From NCBI RefSeq assembly GCF_007744075.1, contig NZ_CP036266.1, positions 7,282,564-7,346,563 of the forward strand: a stretch of DNA of 64,000 nt. Direction: 5' to 3'. Both the position numbers and the translations under genes were made by a program. Numbering within the stretch: the first letter of the stretch is position 1; each line of letters opens with the position of its first letter. This document shows positions 18,516 through 28,027 of this stretch, piece by piece. The notes beneath the pieces were generated by a model, which ran no database searches, was not told the origin of the DNA, and saw nothing but the letters and a program-made list of their open reading frames with translations. This DNA comes from Gimesia chilikensis (GTDB lineage: Bacteria > Planctomycetota > Planctomycetia > Planctomycetales > Planctomycetaceae).

Positions 18516-20387
18516 TTATTTGTCTTCGATCACTTCTCTGATCTTCTGCTTGACTTCGCTGATCAGGAACGGTTTCCCCTGGACCTTGTTCAAACCAACG
18601 GCGTCTGCCAGATAGGTGCCGCGAATGATCATTCGCAACTGCCCGGTATTGAGTTCCGGAATCAGGACTTTCTTGTAGTTCTTGATCACGTCGCCCAGAT
18701 TTTTGGGGAACGGATTCAGATACCGCAGGTGAGCGTGTGCTACCGAAAGACCTTCTTTGATCGAATGTTTGACGGCGGTGCGGACAGCACCGTAAGTTCC
18801 GCCCCAACTGATCACAAGCAGGTCGCCTGATTCGGGGCCTTCGACTTCCTGTTCCGGAATGAAGTCCGCGATACCGGCGATTTTATTGGCTCGCAGAGTC
18901 GTCATGTACTGATGGTTCTGCGGAGAGTAATCGACGTTGCCGGTGACATCCGATTTTTCCAGGCCACCCACGCGGTGTTCACAGCCGGGAGTGCCGGGCA
19001 CAACCCAGGGACGGGCTTTCTTTTCATCCCGCAGGTAAGGCATGAACTGCTCGCCATCCTTCTGTCTCTTCTCATGTGAGACTTTGATCGGCTTAAGCGA
19101 GGACATTTCCGGAATCTGCCAGGGCTCGGCACCGTTGGCGATGTAACCGTCACTGAGCAGCATGACGGGGGTCATGAATTCCACAGCAATCCGCATCGCT
19201 TCCTGTGCCATGTGGAAGCAGTCTGCGGGAGAAGCAGGAGCAACCAGAGGCAGCGGGCAGTCGCCGTTACGTCCGAACATGCACATATACAGGTCGGACT
19301 GCTCTGTTTTGGTCGGCAGACCGGTACTTGGTCCGCCGCGCTGGACATCGACGATGACCATCGGCAGTTCCATGATGGCACCCAGTCCCATGCCTTCCCC
19401 TTTGAGGGCAATCCCGGGACCACTGCTGGCGGTAATCGCCAGGTCGCCTGCATAGGAGGCTCCCACCACACTGGTGATGGCGGCGATTTCGTCTTCCGCC
19501 TGGAAGGTGACCACGTTGAAGTTTTTCAGTTTGGACAGCTCGTGCAGGATATCGCTGGCAGGTGTAATCGGGTAACCGCCGTAAAACAGTTTCTTACCGG
19601 CCAGTGTGGCTGCAGTGACGAAACCGAAGGCGATCGCTTCATTACCGGTGACTTTGCGATATTTGCCTGGTGGCAGTTCCGCAGGATCAACACGATAGTG
19701 CACGGTCATCGCTTCGGTGGTAATCCCGAAGTTATAGCCGGCCTGCAGTGCCTTGAGGTTTGCTTCGACCAGTTCCGGTTTCTTGGCAAACTTACTCTTC
19801 ACCCATTCTTCGGTCGGTGTCGCATCCCGCTGGTAGAGCCAGTAGACCAGACCCATGGCGAAGAAGTTTTTGCAGCGTTCTGCTTCACGAGGCGACAGTC
19901 CCAGCTCTGCGACAGCGTCACGGGTGAGGCTGGTCATCGGCACTTTCTGAACCTGGTAAGCTGCCAGTGACTCTTCATCATCGAGTGGATTACTGTCATA
20001 TCCCGCTTTAGTTAGATTGCTCTTCTCGAACGCGTCTTCATTGACAATCAGGGTTCCCCCCCGTTTGAGGTCGGCAACGTTCGTCTTGAGAGCAGCGGGG
20101 TTCATGGCAACCAGGGTGTCGACTTCATCGCCCGGCGTGTAGATGTCGGAACTGGAGAAGCAGATCTGGAAACCACTCACGCCACCCAGCGTACCGGCGG
20201 GTGCGCGAATTTCTGCGGGGAAATCCGGTAATGTGCTTACATCATTACCGAAGACGGCCGACACGTTGGTAAACTGCGTGCCAGCCAGCTGCATCCCGTC
20301 TCCACTATCTCCACAAAAACGGATAACAACAGCATCCAGTTGTTCGCTGATTTTGCCGTTAGCACCAGGCACGTCTGTGGTCGCCAT
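18516..20387 (-). CDS. korA: 2-oxoacid:ferredoxin oxidoreductase, alpha subunit with fused gamma domain
   Basis: 623 aa. The first ~190 residues are the gamma domain ([16 protein letters not shown], then [16 protein letters not shown]). It is joined to the alpha (pyrimidine-binding) domain, with [35 protein letters not shown] and the ThDP-activating region [20 protein letters not shown]. This gamma-alpha fusion with a separate beta subunit is the KorAB type described for 2-oxoglutarate:ferredoxin oxidoreductase in aerobes. It would serve a ferredoxin-linked TCA cycle step. A GGGAG-type ribosome site precedes the ATG. Confidence 0.9.
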   Translation of the reverse strand: MATTDVPGANGKISEQLDAVVIRFCGDSGDGMQLAGTQFTNVSAVFGNDVSTLPDFPAEIRAPAGTLGGVSGFQICFSSSDIYTPGDEVDTLVAMNPAALKTNVADLKRGGTLIVNEDAFEKSNLTKAGYDSNPLDDEESLAAYQVQKVPMTSLTRDAVAELGLSPREAERCKNFFAMGLVYWLYQRDATPTEEWVKSKFAKKPELVEANLKALQAGYNFGITTEAMTVHYRVDPAELPPGKYRKVTGNEAIAFGFVTAATLAGKKLFYGGYPITPASDILHELSKLKNFNVVTFQAEDEIAAITSVVGASYAGDLAITASSGPGIALKGEGMGLGAIMELPMVIVDVQRGGPSTGLPTKTEQSDLYMCMFGRNGDCPLPLVAPASPADCFHMAQEAMRIAVEFMTPVMLLSDGYIANGAEPWQIPEMSSLKPIKVSHEKRQKDGEQFMPYLRDEKKARPWVVPGTPGCEHRVGGLEKSDVTGNVDYSPQNHQYMTTLRANKIAGIADFIPEQEVEGPESGDLLVISWGGTYGAVRTAVKHSIKEGLSVAHAHLRYLNPFPKNLGDVIKNYKKVLIPELNTGQLRMIIRGTYLADAVGLNKVQGKPFLISEVKQKIREVIEDK

Positions 20388-21073
20388 TCTGATTGTTACT
20401 CCCTGGCAGTCTGTTCTGTTGCCAGTTCAGACTGTTTCAGTTGAAAGAAGATTGTATTGTAAGTTTTTTGCTGCGTTTTTATTCCTGACAGCAGCCTGTC
20501 TATTCGACAGCAGCCCGTCTCAGGGATGTCCGTTCTTCTGGTCTGGCCCTGTGATCTGATAACGCAAAAACCAGACTGTTCATCAATAAATAAATGAAAC
20601 CAGGGAAAACGCGAAGTGGTCTCTCAGACATGACACGGGCCCGGTTGAGCATGACCCTGATGAGGAGGGAAAGACGCAGGAGTATTTCACACTTGATTTC
20701 ACAATTTGATGAATCATTCCGTCTGGCAAGCGAAATCGATTCAACCCCCGTCAGGGACTGAAGTTCGGCTTCAGACTTCCATATATTCCTCATTGATCGT
20801 TCACCATCGCTCCATCAAACGGTAAACCCAATGAAATAGAATTATTCCTTATAATCGGCATTTTTACACCAAATTCACCACAGGGAAAGCCTTGAAATAG
20901 CACATTCTTGCGTGTTTCTTGAGAAATTCCATCAGAATGTACTCAAGCGACTTCCCCTGCCGGAATTATAGTCATAACCGTTACAGATCCAAACCAAACC
21001 GTACATTTGCATCCATTTTATTGGGGGAATGACTTTAAGCTCAGTTAAATCAACAGATTCAGGGAAGAGCCAT
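20388..21073. other. 686-bp intergenic region
   Basis: Space between the start of korA and the methyltransferase terminator. A minus-strand reading frame of 97 codons exists here (about 20500-20793), but its composition looks random and I do not call it. A 19-bp-period direct repeat lies near 20487. The korA promoter must be in the left part. A TATAAT hexamer occurs at 20850-20855 without a matching -35. Confidence 0.4.
20487..20520. repeat. Two-copy short direct repeat upstream of korA
   Basis: GACAGCAGCCTGTCT (20487-20501) and GACAGCAGCCCGTCT (20506-20520) repeat with a 19-bp period and one mismatch, about 100 bp upstream of the korA start. The near two-turn spacing would suit a regulator, but there is no independent evidence. 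Confidence 0.4.
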
Positions 21074-21111
21074 AAAAAAACGACAGCAGAAACGTCATTA
21101 TTTCTGCTGTC
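21074..21111 (-). terminator. Intrinsic terminator after the methyltransferase gene
   Basis: An 11-bp perfect stem (21082-21092 with 21101-21111) with an 8-nt loop is followed on the minus strand by a run of seven T's. It lies about 30 bp after the stop of the methyltransferase gene. Confidence 0.85.
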
Positions 21112-21140
21112 TTAGAGGACACATCACAGCCTCAAAAGGC

Positions 21141-22226
21141 TCAGGCTGCCTTGGTGGTCGTATAGAAATAATTCATGATGTCATGGGGCAATTCCTGTAC
21201 ATCCACTTTCTCAAAGCCGGCGGTCTGGAGCATCTCGCAGGCGAGCTCTTTCCCCCAGCAGGTTCCGAGCCCTGCCCCGCCCTGGGCAAGTGAAACGGTC
21301 ATGCAGTGCATGGTGGAGATGGTATAGAACATGGGTCCCAGTGGATTGCTGATGTTCTGTTCCACATTGCTCGAAGCGGCGATGTCCTGCATCAGGAAGG
21401 TGCCGCCCGGTTTCAGCGAAGCATTGACCTGACTGAGTACTACATCTGGCTGGGCCTGATCGTGAATTACATCGAAAGCGGTAATCAGATCAAAGGCTTC
21501 CGGCTGGTCTATGCGGGCCACGTCCTGCACTCGAAAGGTGATGTTCGTCAGACCGCGTTCCGCCGCAGAGGCCTGCGCCCGGCCGATCGATTCTTCCGAG
21601 ATATCATAGCCGTTGAAGCGGCTGTTCGGAAATGTGGCTGCCATTTCGATCAGTGCCATCCCGCTGCCACAGCCGATATCCAGTACTTCGATACCAGTCT
21701 GCAGTTTCTCTTCCAGTCCGGGAACGAGGGGCAGAATATGCTCGAAGAGTCCGCAGACCACCGAGTTATAACTCTCCTCCGCCATCACTTCGTGGAAGCG
21801 GGCAAATTCGGAATAGGGTACCCCGCCCCCTTCACGGAAGCAGTCGACGATTTGATCTTCGACACTCCCCAGCACCGAGAACCACTGCATCGTCGTCGCG
21901 AAATTGTTAGAGCCGGCGGCCCGCGTCAAGAGGGCTGCGTGTTCTGCTGGCAGGAAGTACGTCTTCAGCACCGAATCGTACTCCACAATGCCTCCGGTCA
22001 CCATGGCTCCCAGCCATTCGCGTACATAGCGTTCATTCAGGCCTGACTGTTCGGCGATCTGACTGCTGGTGGCGTGTTCCATTTCGCTCATGATGTCAAA
22101 CAGACGAGCGCGGTGCCCGATGGAAATCATGAAAGAGAGTCCGCTGTGATTGACGATCTGCAGCAGTTTCTGTCCGAATTCGTCTGTCCGCTCGGCATCA
22201 ATATTCAGGTTACAGTTATTACACAT
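21141..22226 (-). CDS. SAM-dependent methyltransferase with N-terminal winged-helix (Rv2258c-like)
   Basis: 361 aa. Residues ~15-105 form a winged-helix module (GHRARLFDIM, LNERYVREWLGAMVTGGIVEYD), typical of Rv2258c-like methyltransferases. The class I methyltransferase domain follows from ~170: VLDIGCGSGMALIEMA (motif I), FRVQDVARI, FDLITAFDVIHD and GGTFLMQDIAAS. The N-terminal MCNNCNLNID contains a C-x2-C that is not part of the fold. The acceptor is unknown. The start has AAAGGAG upstream. It is monocistronic with its own terminator. Confidence 0.85.
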   Translation of the reverse strand: MCNNCNLNIDAERTDEFGQKLLQIVNHSGLSFMISIGHRARLFDIMSEMEHATSSQIAEQSGLNERYVREWLGAMVTGGIVEYDSVLKTYFLPAEHAALLTRAAGSNNFATTMQWFSVLGSVEDQIVDCFREGGGVPYSEFARFHEVMAEESYNSVVCGLFEHILPLVPGLEEKLQTGIEVLDIGCGSGMALIEMAATFPNSRFNGYDISEESIGRAQASAAERGLTNITFRVQDVARIDQPEAFDLITAFDVIHDQAQPDVVLSQVNASLKPGGTFLMQDIAASSNVEQNISNPLGPMFYTISTMHCMTVSLAQGGAGLGTCWGKELACEMLQTAGFEKVDVQELPHDIMNYFYTTTKAA

Positions 22227-22465
22227 GATCGCTCATACTCCTTTGCAGTAATGTGACAGCAATTTGTATTGGGGGACAAACACAGGCCCGCTGTCCTTCC
22301 ATCTGAATGACAGAGCGGAGAACCAGGGAGTATGTTACCCAGTTTTTTGAAAAAACGGGCATCGGGACCTGACCGACCCCACCTAAACACCAACCATCAA
22401 GACAGTTATGCAAATAAATAACTGATTGATTTCATTTCGAACGACTTCAATTACTCGCCGTAGAG

Positions 22466-23890
22466 CTACTGTTTACTCGCTTTGAAAGTTGGATTCCGGA
22501 GTGGCATCTGGGCTCCCACCTGTTTGAGGTGAGTCTGCAGCCGCTGGTAGAGTCGGGAGGTCAACTCTGGCTGTTCGGCTGACAGATCTCGTGTTTCGCC
22601 CAGATCCTCAGTCAGATTGTAGAGTTCATTGCGGCCGTCTTCGTAGTAATGGATCAGTTTATGATCGCCGACACGGACGGCACTGTAAGGCACTCCAATA
22701 AAGACGTTGTAATGCGGGTAGTGCCAGTAGAGAGCATCGCGGTTGAGTGCAGCCTGCGGATTTTTGAGAACGGGAACCAGCGAGATGCCATCCACGTTTT
22801 GATTGTGGGCGGTGTTTCCCTGAACGCCGGTGATTTCAAGAATGGTGGGATAGAAGTCCATCGTGATCGTGGGAGTCTGGCAGACTGTCCCGGGACGAGT
22901 GACACCAGGCCAGAGGACGATCACAGGCACACGGGTTCCCCCTTCCCAGTGCTGGCCTTTTTCACCTCGCAGGGGAAGGTTGCTGCTGGTCTTGCGACAG
23001 ACGCCGCCATTATCAGAAGTGAAGACGATCAACGTGCGATCTGCGATTCCGCTCTGTTCCAGTTGAACGCGGACACGACCGACGGCAGTATCGACGGAGT
23101 GGACCATGGCTGCATACTCGGGGTTATGATGATGTGTACCTCGAGGTTGTTCTTTGAATTTCTGCACCAGGTCGGGTCGCCCCTGAATCGGCGCGTGTAC
23201 CGAATAGAAGGCATAGTAGAGGAAGAAGGGATTATCCTGCTGCTCACGGATGAGAGTCACTGCCTCGTCGGTGAGCCGATCGGTGAGGTAGCGTCCCGCG
23301 CGCTGTTCTTCGGTCAGTCGACTGTCCCACTTCAATGCATCACCGCCGTAGGGAAAGTGATAGCTGCGGGGCAGTCCCCGGTTCGTACCGCTGATGTTAA
23401 CATCAAAGCCGTGATCTTCAGGCAGGTTGCCTGGCCCGCCGAGATGCCATTTGCCGACGTGCAGAGTTTTGTACCCGGCCCCTTGTAACGCTTCAGGAAG
23501 CGTTGTGTATTTCTGTGCGAGGTGCTGCTGCCACACGGGTGGTTTGAGTGGAAAGTCGCGGTACTGTTTCGCCCAGCCGGGAATCCAGTCGGTCAGGTGA
23601 GTGCGGGCGGGATACATGCCCGTCATCAGGGCACCGCGGGTGGGCGAACAGGCATTGCAGGCCGCATAGTTCTGTGTGAACTTCATCCCCTCTGAAGCGA
23701 GACGATCGATGTGCGGCGTCTGATAGTAGTCACTGCCATAACAGGCCAGATCGGTCCAGCCGAGATCATCGACGAGAAAGAAGACCACATTCCAGGGACG
23801 CTCGGCTGCGGTGAGGTTTGGAGTCCCACGACCAAGGGTGATGAGCAGGACGACACTGAAACAGCAGACACGTTGCAGCAGACGGACCAT
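22466..23890 (-). CDS. Exported type I sulfatase
   Basis: 474 aa with signal peptide (CCFSVVLLITLG) and an AGAGGAA ribosome site. The signature is CSPTRGALMTG with the formylglycine Cys at residue 81; Thr replaces Ser in C-x-P-S/T-R. The metal site begins FFLVDDLGWTDLACYG and continues with VFTSDNGGVCRKTSSN. LHVGKWHLGG and LPEDHGFDVNISG are the arylsulfatase A/N-acetylgalactosamine-6-sulfatase-like landmarks. It probably desulfates polysaccharide or its oligomers in the periplasm. Confidence 0.92.
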   Translation of the reverse strand: MVRLLQRVCCFSVVLLITLGRGTPNLTAAERPWNVVFFLVDDLGWTDLACYGSDYYQTPHIDRLASEGMKFTQNYAACNACSPTRGALMTGMYPARTHLTDWIPGWAKQYRDFPLKPPVWQQHLAQKYTTLPEALQGAGYKTLHVGKWHLGGPGNLPEDHGFDVNISGTNRGLPRSYHFPYGGDALKWDSRLTEEQRAGRYLTDRLTDEAVTLIREQQDNPFFLYYAFYSVHAPIQGRPDLVQKFKEQPRGTHHHNPEYAAMVHSVDTAVGRVRVQLEQSGIADRTLIVFTSDNGGVCRKTSSNLPLRGEKGQHWEGGTRVPVIVLWPGVTRPGTVCQTPTITMDFYPTILEITGVQGNTAHNQNVDGISLVPVLKNPQAALNRDALYWHYPHYNVFIGVPYSAVRVGDHKLIHYYEDGRNELYNLTEDLGETRDLSAEQPELTSRLYQRLQTHLKQVGAQMPLRNPTFKASKQ

Positions 23891-24030
23891 GGAAGTTCCT
23901 CTGATCGGGGATCATTCAACTGAGCCAGGAAACAAATTGAAACGCTTGCTGCATTGAATGATAACGATCACAGAAGTCAGATGAAACGTTGAGCATATGA
24001 AAGACAGGTCAAGGTTTGCTGCCGCTCGCA

Positions 24031-24399
24031 TTAATAGATCGAGTCCACGATTTCATCGGGGGGTGGCAGTTCCAGAAGTTTCACTGCCTGGATTGTAGTT
24101 TCTCCCTGGCTGAGTGCTTTCGCCACGCGATGGGCCCCGTCGAACAGCTGGCCGTCCGGATCGAGAATGATCGGATAGTGAGAATCGACGTGTTCCATTC
24201 TTATGAAATGTTCGACCACGTTACGGAGAGTGGGCGGGAAATCGTCATCGAACCAGCAGACGCCATCGAGGTGTTTGAGTGATTCGATCTCGATCGTAAT
24301 CACCGGCAACTGTGCCGCCAGTTTCCAGAGTCGCTCCGTATACCAGACGTGGTACTTGTCACCCACCTTCTGCGTTGTGCGATCGATGCGTCGTGTCAC
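24031..24399 (-). CDS. Small ParB/sulfiredoxin-like domain protein
   Basis: 122 aa. The C-terminal half YPIILDPDGQLFDGAHRVAKAL follows the ParB-N pattern 'P.i.d..G.l.DG.HR..A', where the G-x-H-R segment binds nucleotide in ParB/sulfiredoxin folds. There is no helix-turn-helix DNA-binding region, so this is not a chromosome-partition ParB. A CTPase or kinase-like activity is possible but not shown. Its start overlaps the stop of a small upstream reading frame by 4 bp. Confidence 0.65.
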   Translation of the reverse strand: MTRRIDRTTQKVGDKYHVWYTERLWKLAAQLPVITIEIESLKHLDGVCWFDDDFPPTLRNVVEHFIRMEHVDSHYPIILDPDGQLFDGAHRVAKALSQGETTIQAVKLLELPPPDEIVDSIY

Positions 24400-24593
24400 T
24401 CGGGCGCTCCGTTTGTGATCTCATGTAGCTCGTTCCGTTCTCTCTGAAATTCAGAGGCGGAAAATATCTGCAGATTCATCATACCAGAATCGTGAGTCTC
24501 CGAGCCTGTTTTGCAATGGAAACAGGCTCTGTCAGGGATTTGCTCATTCTCACAAGACTGGCAGCCCACAGACCAGACCGTAGGCTGAGACAC
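24396..24593 (-). CDS. Possible 65-aa zinc-ribbon microprotein
   Basis: GTG-initiated frame of 65 codons whose stop overlaps the start of the ParB-like gene by 4 bp. It holds two C-x2-C pairs nine residues apart (CQSC and CFHC), a zinc-ribbon pattern, then a Glu/Arg-rich C-terminus. There is no clear Shine-Dalgarno. The translational-coupling overlap and the cysteine spacing are the only support, so it may be fortuitous. Confidence 0.3.
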   Translation of the reverse strand: MSQPTVWSVGCQSCENEQIPDRACFHCKTGSETHDSGMMNLQIFSASEFQRERNELHEITNGAPE

Positions 24594-24699
24594 CCATGTT
24601 CAGTGCTATTTTCACTAAAACACCACCTCAAAAACTCTGGCATATGAATTGCGACTGACAGAAGACGTACCTCCGTATCTCATACAGGAGCGATAACCC

Positions 24700-25677
24700 A
24701 TGGATTATCAAAAATTACGTAATGTTCTGAAACGAGCCGGCTCTGATTTCCTTGATGACGAATGCATGTCCAGCGGCGCTGCGATTGCGTATTACACCAT
24801 TTTTTCGCTGCCGCCTCTGCTGGCAATCGTCTTCGCATTGACCACACAATTCTGGTCTGCGGAACAGGTCTCTTCAGTAATCAATTCCCAGTTGGGACTC
24901 CCAGTCGAACAGTCTACGGAAGAGGCGGATGACGCAGATACGTCTGCAGGATTCGACCTGACCAGTGTTGCGGAGCGTGTGCAGTCAGGTCAGACACCTG
25001 AGCGGCCACTATGGTCCCGATTTCTGGGAGCAGCCGTACTGATTTTTTCAGCCAGTGGTGTGCTGGCCCAGTTGCAGTCCGCGTTGAATAAAGCCTGGAA
25101 TGTCGAACCGGATCCGGAACAGGGTGGCATCATGTCTTTTATCAAAAAACGATTGATCTCACTGGCGTTTCTGATCGTTGTCGGTCTGCTGTTGTTGATC
25201 TCACTGGTGCTGACCACCTTTGTCGATGAATTTACGCGCTGGCTGGACTACGGATATCTGGATGTCGGAATCCTGTCTGCAGTCATGATTGTGAATACTC
25301 TGCTGACGCTGGGTCTGGCGACACTGTTGTTTGCTGCGACTTTTAAAGTCCTGCCCGACGCGAATATCAGGTGGCGGGATGTATTCATGGGAGCGGCAGT
25401 GACAGCCATACTATTCACGATTGGTAAAAGCGGCATCGCCTGGTATCTGCAATTCTCTGAGGCGGGGTCCAGCTGGGGAAGTGCGGCGACATCCATGATC
25501 GGGATCCTGATCTGGGTCTATTACTCGTCCCTGATCATTTTGCTGGGAGCCGAATTCACACAAAGCTGGTCCATCGAATTTGGTGACGGCCTGAAGCCGG
25601 CCCCCGGAGCCGTACTGGTAACTGCTGAGAAAATCTATCACCGCAATGAACCAAAGAATCTGTCCTTTAAAAGCTAA
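24700..25677 (+). CDS. YihY/virulence factor BrkB family membrane protein
   Basis: 325 aa inner-membrane protein with about six hydrophobic helices. It shows the family opening SSGAAIAYYTIFSLPPLLAIVFAL, the LQSALNKAWNV segment and the C-terminal WVYYSSLIILLGAEFTQSW. An insert rich in Glu and Asp (STEEADDADTS) lies in the first loop. These proteins were once called ribonuclease BN in error and their transport role is unresolved. A CAGGAG ribosome site precedes the ATG. The DUF4112 gene follows 53 bp later on the same strand. Confidence 0.88.
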   Translation: MDYQKLRNVLKRAGSDFLDDECMSSGAAIAYYTIFSLPPLLAIVFALTTQFWSAEQVSSVINSQLGLPVEQSTEEADDADTSAGFDLTSVAERVQSGQTPERPLWSRFLGAAVLIFSASGVLAQLQSALNKAWNVEPDPEQGGIMSFIKKRLISLAFLIVVGLLLLISLVLTTFVDEFTRWLDYGYLDVGILSAVMIVNTLLTLGLATLLFAATFKVLPDANIRWRDVFMGAAVTAILFTIGKSGIAWYLQFSEAGSSWGSAATSMIGILIWVYYSSLIILLGAEFTQSWSIEFGDGLKPAPGAVLVTAEKIYHRNEPKNLSFKS

Positions 25678-25730
25678 CTCCGTCTCTTACTCCATCATAA
25701 CACGACTTACCGAACTGAAAGGCGAGTCCC

Positions 25731-26156
25731 ATGATTCAGAAAATAAAACAGAACCGTTCCCTGGCCGAATATCTTTTCCCTCCGTCCGTCAATCAGGGTG
25801 CATATCGCGCGGAACGCGTCGATCGTTTTGCCCGGTTTGAAAAGCTGACCAGCCTGCTCGACGATTCGTTTACCATCCCGGGAACCAATATCCGCGTTGG
25901 CTGGGACTCGATCATCGGCATTGTGCCAGGGCTGGGGGACATGATCTCCACGGCTTTATCGGGGTATCTGATCTACCAGGCAAAGCAACTCGGCGCTTCC
26001 AACTGGGTACTGGCCCGAATGGTCGGTAATACGGGTCTGGACTTTCTGCTGGGTTCGATTCCAATCGCCGGAGATATTTTTGATGTGTTCTTTAAATCGA
26101 ACCGCCGTAATTCACGGTTGCTGAAAAAACATCTCGACCGCCGTAACGCGAGTTGA
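25731..26156 (+). CDS. DUF4112 family protein
   Basis: 141 aa. Family features are LTSLLDDSFTIPGTNIRVGWD, the Gly-rich hydrophobic IIGIVPGLGDMISTALSGYLIY, and LLGSIPIAGDIFDVFFKSNRRN. Two glycine-rich hydrophobic helices suggest membrane association; the tail is basic. Function is unknown for the family. It is likely co-transcribed with the YihY-type gene upstream. Confidence 0.85.
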   Translation: MIQKIKQNRSLAEYLFPPSVNQGAYRAERVDRFARFEKLTSLLDDSFTIPGTNIRVGWDSIIGIVPGLGDMISTALSGYLIYQAKQLGASNWVLARMVGNTGLDFLLGSIPIAGDIFDVFFKSNRRNSRLLKKHLDRRNAS

Positions 26157-26186
26157 ACCAGGGTTGGATGACTCTGATCATTTCCG

Positions 26187-27194
26187 TCAGGAATGATCCT
26201 GGGATTGATTCTGTATTGTCAGTAACTCAGCAAGCAGCTCCTGGTTATTCTGGCTGATGCGGAGCACATGCTGCTGATCTTCTGCAGAGAGTCGGCAGCC
26301 GTACTGCAACAGGATCCGCAGTGTCCCCAGTTGCCAACTGTGAATGGCATATCCGACCGCGTTCAATTCGTAAACCAGTTCACCAGCCGCTGCTGGATTC
26401 TGATCCATAATACGTTGCGTACCTGCTGCATCACCACAGGCGACATAGCAACAGAGATGAGCGTCGGCTCCCTTATCGATCAGGTACTGTATCAACTCAT
26501 CACTGCATTCCTGAGAAGTTCGATGCAGGGCCGCGATGCTCACAGGATCGGACCGGTTCAGGTCGGCCCCACGTTCAACCAGCAGTTGTACTGCCGCCAG
26601 TTGATTATTCTGAGCCGCACGATACAGGGCTGTTTTCCCCTGTGGATCAAGTTTGTTAATCAGACCTGGATCCTGATCGAGAAGTCTGTTGAGCTGACGA
26701 AGCTCTCCCAGCGCGGCTGCCTGAAACAGATCCACGTGTGCTCCCTGATCGAGCAGCAGTTGAATGATGTCCGCCGCGGGTTCTGATTTCCAGGGTCCCG
26801 GATGGCTGGCTTCAAGCAGGCAGGTTCCACCCCTTTGATCGACGGCATTCACATCGGCACCGTAGCTTAACAACAGGCGGGCCAGATCGTAGTTGCCCGT
26901 TCGGGCAGCCCAGTGCAGGGGCGTCAGTTTGTCGGGAGTGGACTGGTGAACCAGATCCGGATCTGTCTTTAGCAGGTGTTCCGCTCGATCTGGTAGTCCA
27001 AGGTAGATAGAGGCAAAGATATCAACGGTGGCCTGCTGCTCCAGAAGATAATTCACTATCTCCCGGCGACGATACAGGGCTGCTGTATACAGGGGAGGCA
27101 GACCTGACCCATTTAACTGATCGACGGCCTGTGGATCGCGGTACACAATCTCACGGATTGCCTGCAGATCATTTTGAACGATGAACTCGTGCAT
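26187..27194 (-). CDS. Ankyrin-repeat protein
   Basis: 335 aa, soluble, no signal peptide. Repeats of ~33 residues with the TPLHWAARTGNYDLARLLLSYGADVNA pattern (best copy near residue 90) run through most of the chain; others read TALYRAAQNNQLAAVQLLVERGAD and IAALHRTSQECSDELIQYLIDKGAD. The last ~70 residues diverge from the repeat consensus. It is a protein-interaction scaffold with unknown partner. The ATG has AAGGAA just upstream. Confidence 0.88.
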   Translation of the reverse strand: MHEFIVQNDLQAIREIVYRDPQAVDQLNGSGLPPLYTAALYRRREIVNYLLEQQATVDIFASIYLGLPDRAEHLLKTDPDLVHQSTPDKLTPLHWAARTGNYDLARLLLSYGADVNAVDQRGGTCLLEASHPGPWKSEPAADIIQLLLDQGAHVDLFQAAALGELRQLNRLLDQDPGLINKLDPQGKTALYRAAQNNQLAAVQLLVERGADLNRSDPVSIAALHRTSQECSDELIQYLIDKGADAHLCCYVACGDAAGTQRIMDQNPAAAGELVYELNAVGYAIHSWQLGTLRILLQYGCRLSAEDQQHVLRISQNNQELLAELLTIQNQSQDHS

Positions 27195-27413
27195 GGTTCC
27201 TTCTGCCGATTTAGAAGTGGATTCTTAATCTTTGATCATGACAGCTTGAGGAAGTTGAGATCCAGTGCAATCCACCCTGACAGCGTGTGTAATCTGGATA
27301 CAGATACGACTCTGATTATGGTATCATGTTCAGGTAGCGAACGATACATTTTGAATGACGGATCTTTATTTGTGGATCGGGGCACGAAAGTCGTTCCCCT
27401 CAGCTGGTTGAAA

Positions 27414-27971
27414 ATGACAATGGCGAAAAATAACAAAATTTCTGTAGACCATCCATTACTGAAACGTTTGCGAGAACTGGATCGAAATATGAGCGATTCC
27501 GAAGATCTCGGCGATGTTGGTCTCTATATTGGACATGAAAACGAACCGGGGTTCTACGATGACAGTCCCCAGGAGGCCATTGCATTTGCCGCGACAGGCG
27601 GAGATGGAGACCATTACTCGCTGATTGCTGTTGAGGGCGTCGTTACGGAACGTTCCCCCGTTGTCCTGACGTGGCCCTCTGAAGGTGAAAATATTGTCGT
27701 TGCCCCCGATTTGGAAACATTTTTACGAGTCGGTCTGCATTGCGGCTTTTTTGTTTATCTGGACGTTCTTGATCCGGAAATAACAGGAGAGGGGGAAAAC
27801 TGGCTCGCAGACTATCTGGATGACGAGCAGAAAGAAGTCCTTCAGCGTCTCGCTCGGGAACTGAATCTGACTCCTCTACCTGCCGAGGCCTTACAGTTTG
27901 AAGAATTAAATCAACAGTACGCTGATCGCTTTCAGAACTCTGTGAATAAAACGGGCCGCTTTACCGAGTAA
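27414..27971 (+). CDS. Hypothetical acidic cytoplasmic protein
   Basis: 185 aa from the ATG chosen here; the open frame reaches back to 27174 but that part overlaps the ankyrin promoter and looks non-coding. The protein is acidic, without signal or membrane segments. Segments such as PQEAIAFAATGGDGDHYSLI, TWPSEGENIVVAPDLETFLRV and GFFVYLDVLDP resemble SMI1/KNR4-like immunity or scaffold proteins only loosely. I do not assign a family. The exact start is uncertain. Confidence 0.65.
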   Translation: MTMAKNNKISVDHPLLKRLRELDRNMSDSEDLGDVGLYIGHENEPGFYDDSPQEAIAFAATGGDGDHYSLIAVEGVVTERSPVVLTWPSEGENIVVAPDLETFLRVGLHCGFFVYLDVLDPEITGEGENWLADYLDDEQKEVLQRLARELNLTPLPAEALQFEELNQQYADRFQNSVNKTGRFTE

Positions 27972-28027
27972 TGACCAGCGTTTACATCCGATATTAATCT
28001 CTATGTCCTGAACATAAAGGTCTCACA

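Noticed and set aside
20500..20793. Minus-strand frame of 97 codons in the korA upstream gap
   Set aside because: Composition looks random, there is no ribosome site, and it overlaps a region with direct repeats; treated as non-coding.
22227..22465. Possible riboswitch in the leader of the methyltransferase gene
   Set aside because: The leader contains some pairing potential but I cannot match it to any known SAM or SAH riboswitch consensus.
22649..23488. Long plus-strand open frame (279 codons) opposite the second sulfatase gene
   Set aside because: The minus strand encodes a sulfatase with full motifs there; the plus frame is a shadow of its codon structure.
24396..24593. Confident protein-coding call for the 65-codon frame
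   Set aside because: No Shine-Dalgarno and only two Cys pairs and a coupling overlap as support; kept only as a low-confidence feature.
27174..27413. N-terminal extension of the hypothetical plus-strand gene
   Set aside because: It overlaps the start and promoter of the ankyrin gene and reads unlike coding sequence; the start at 27414 was preferred.
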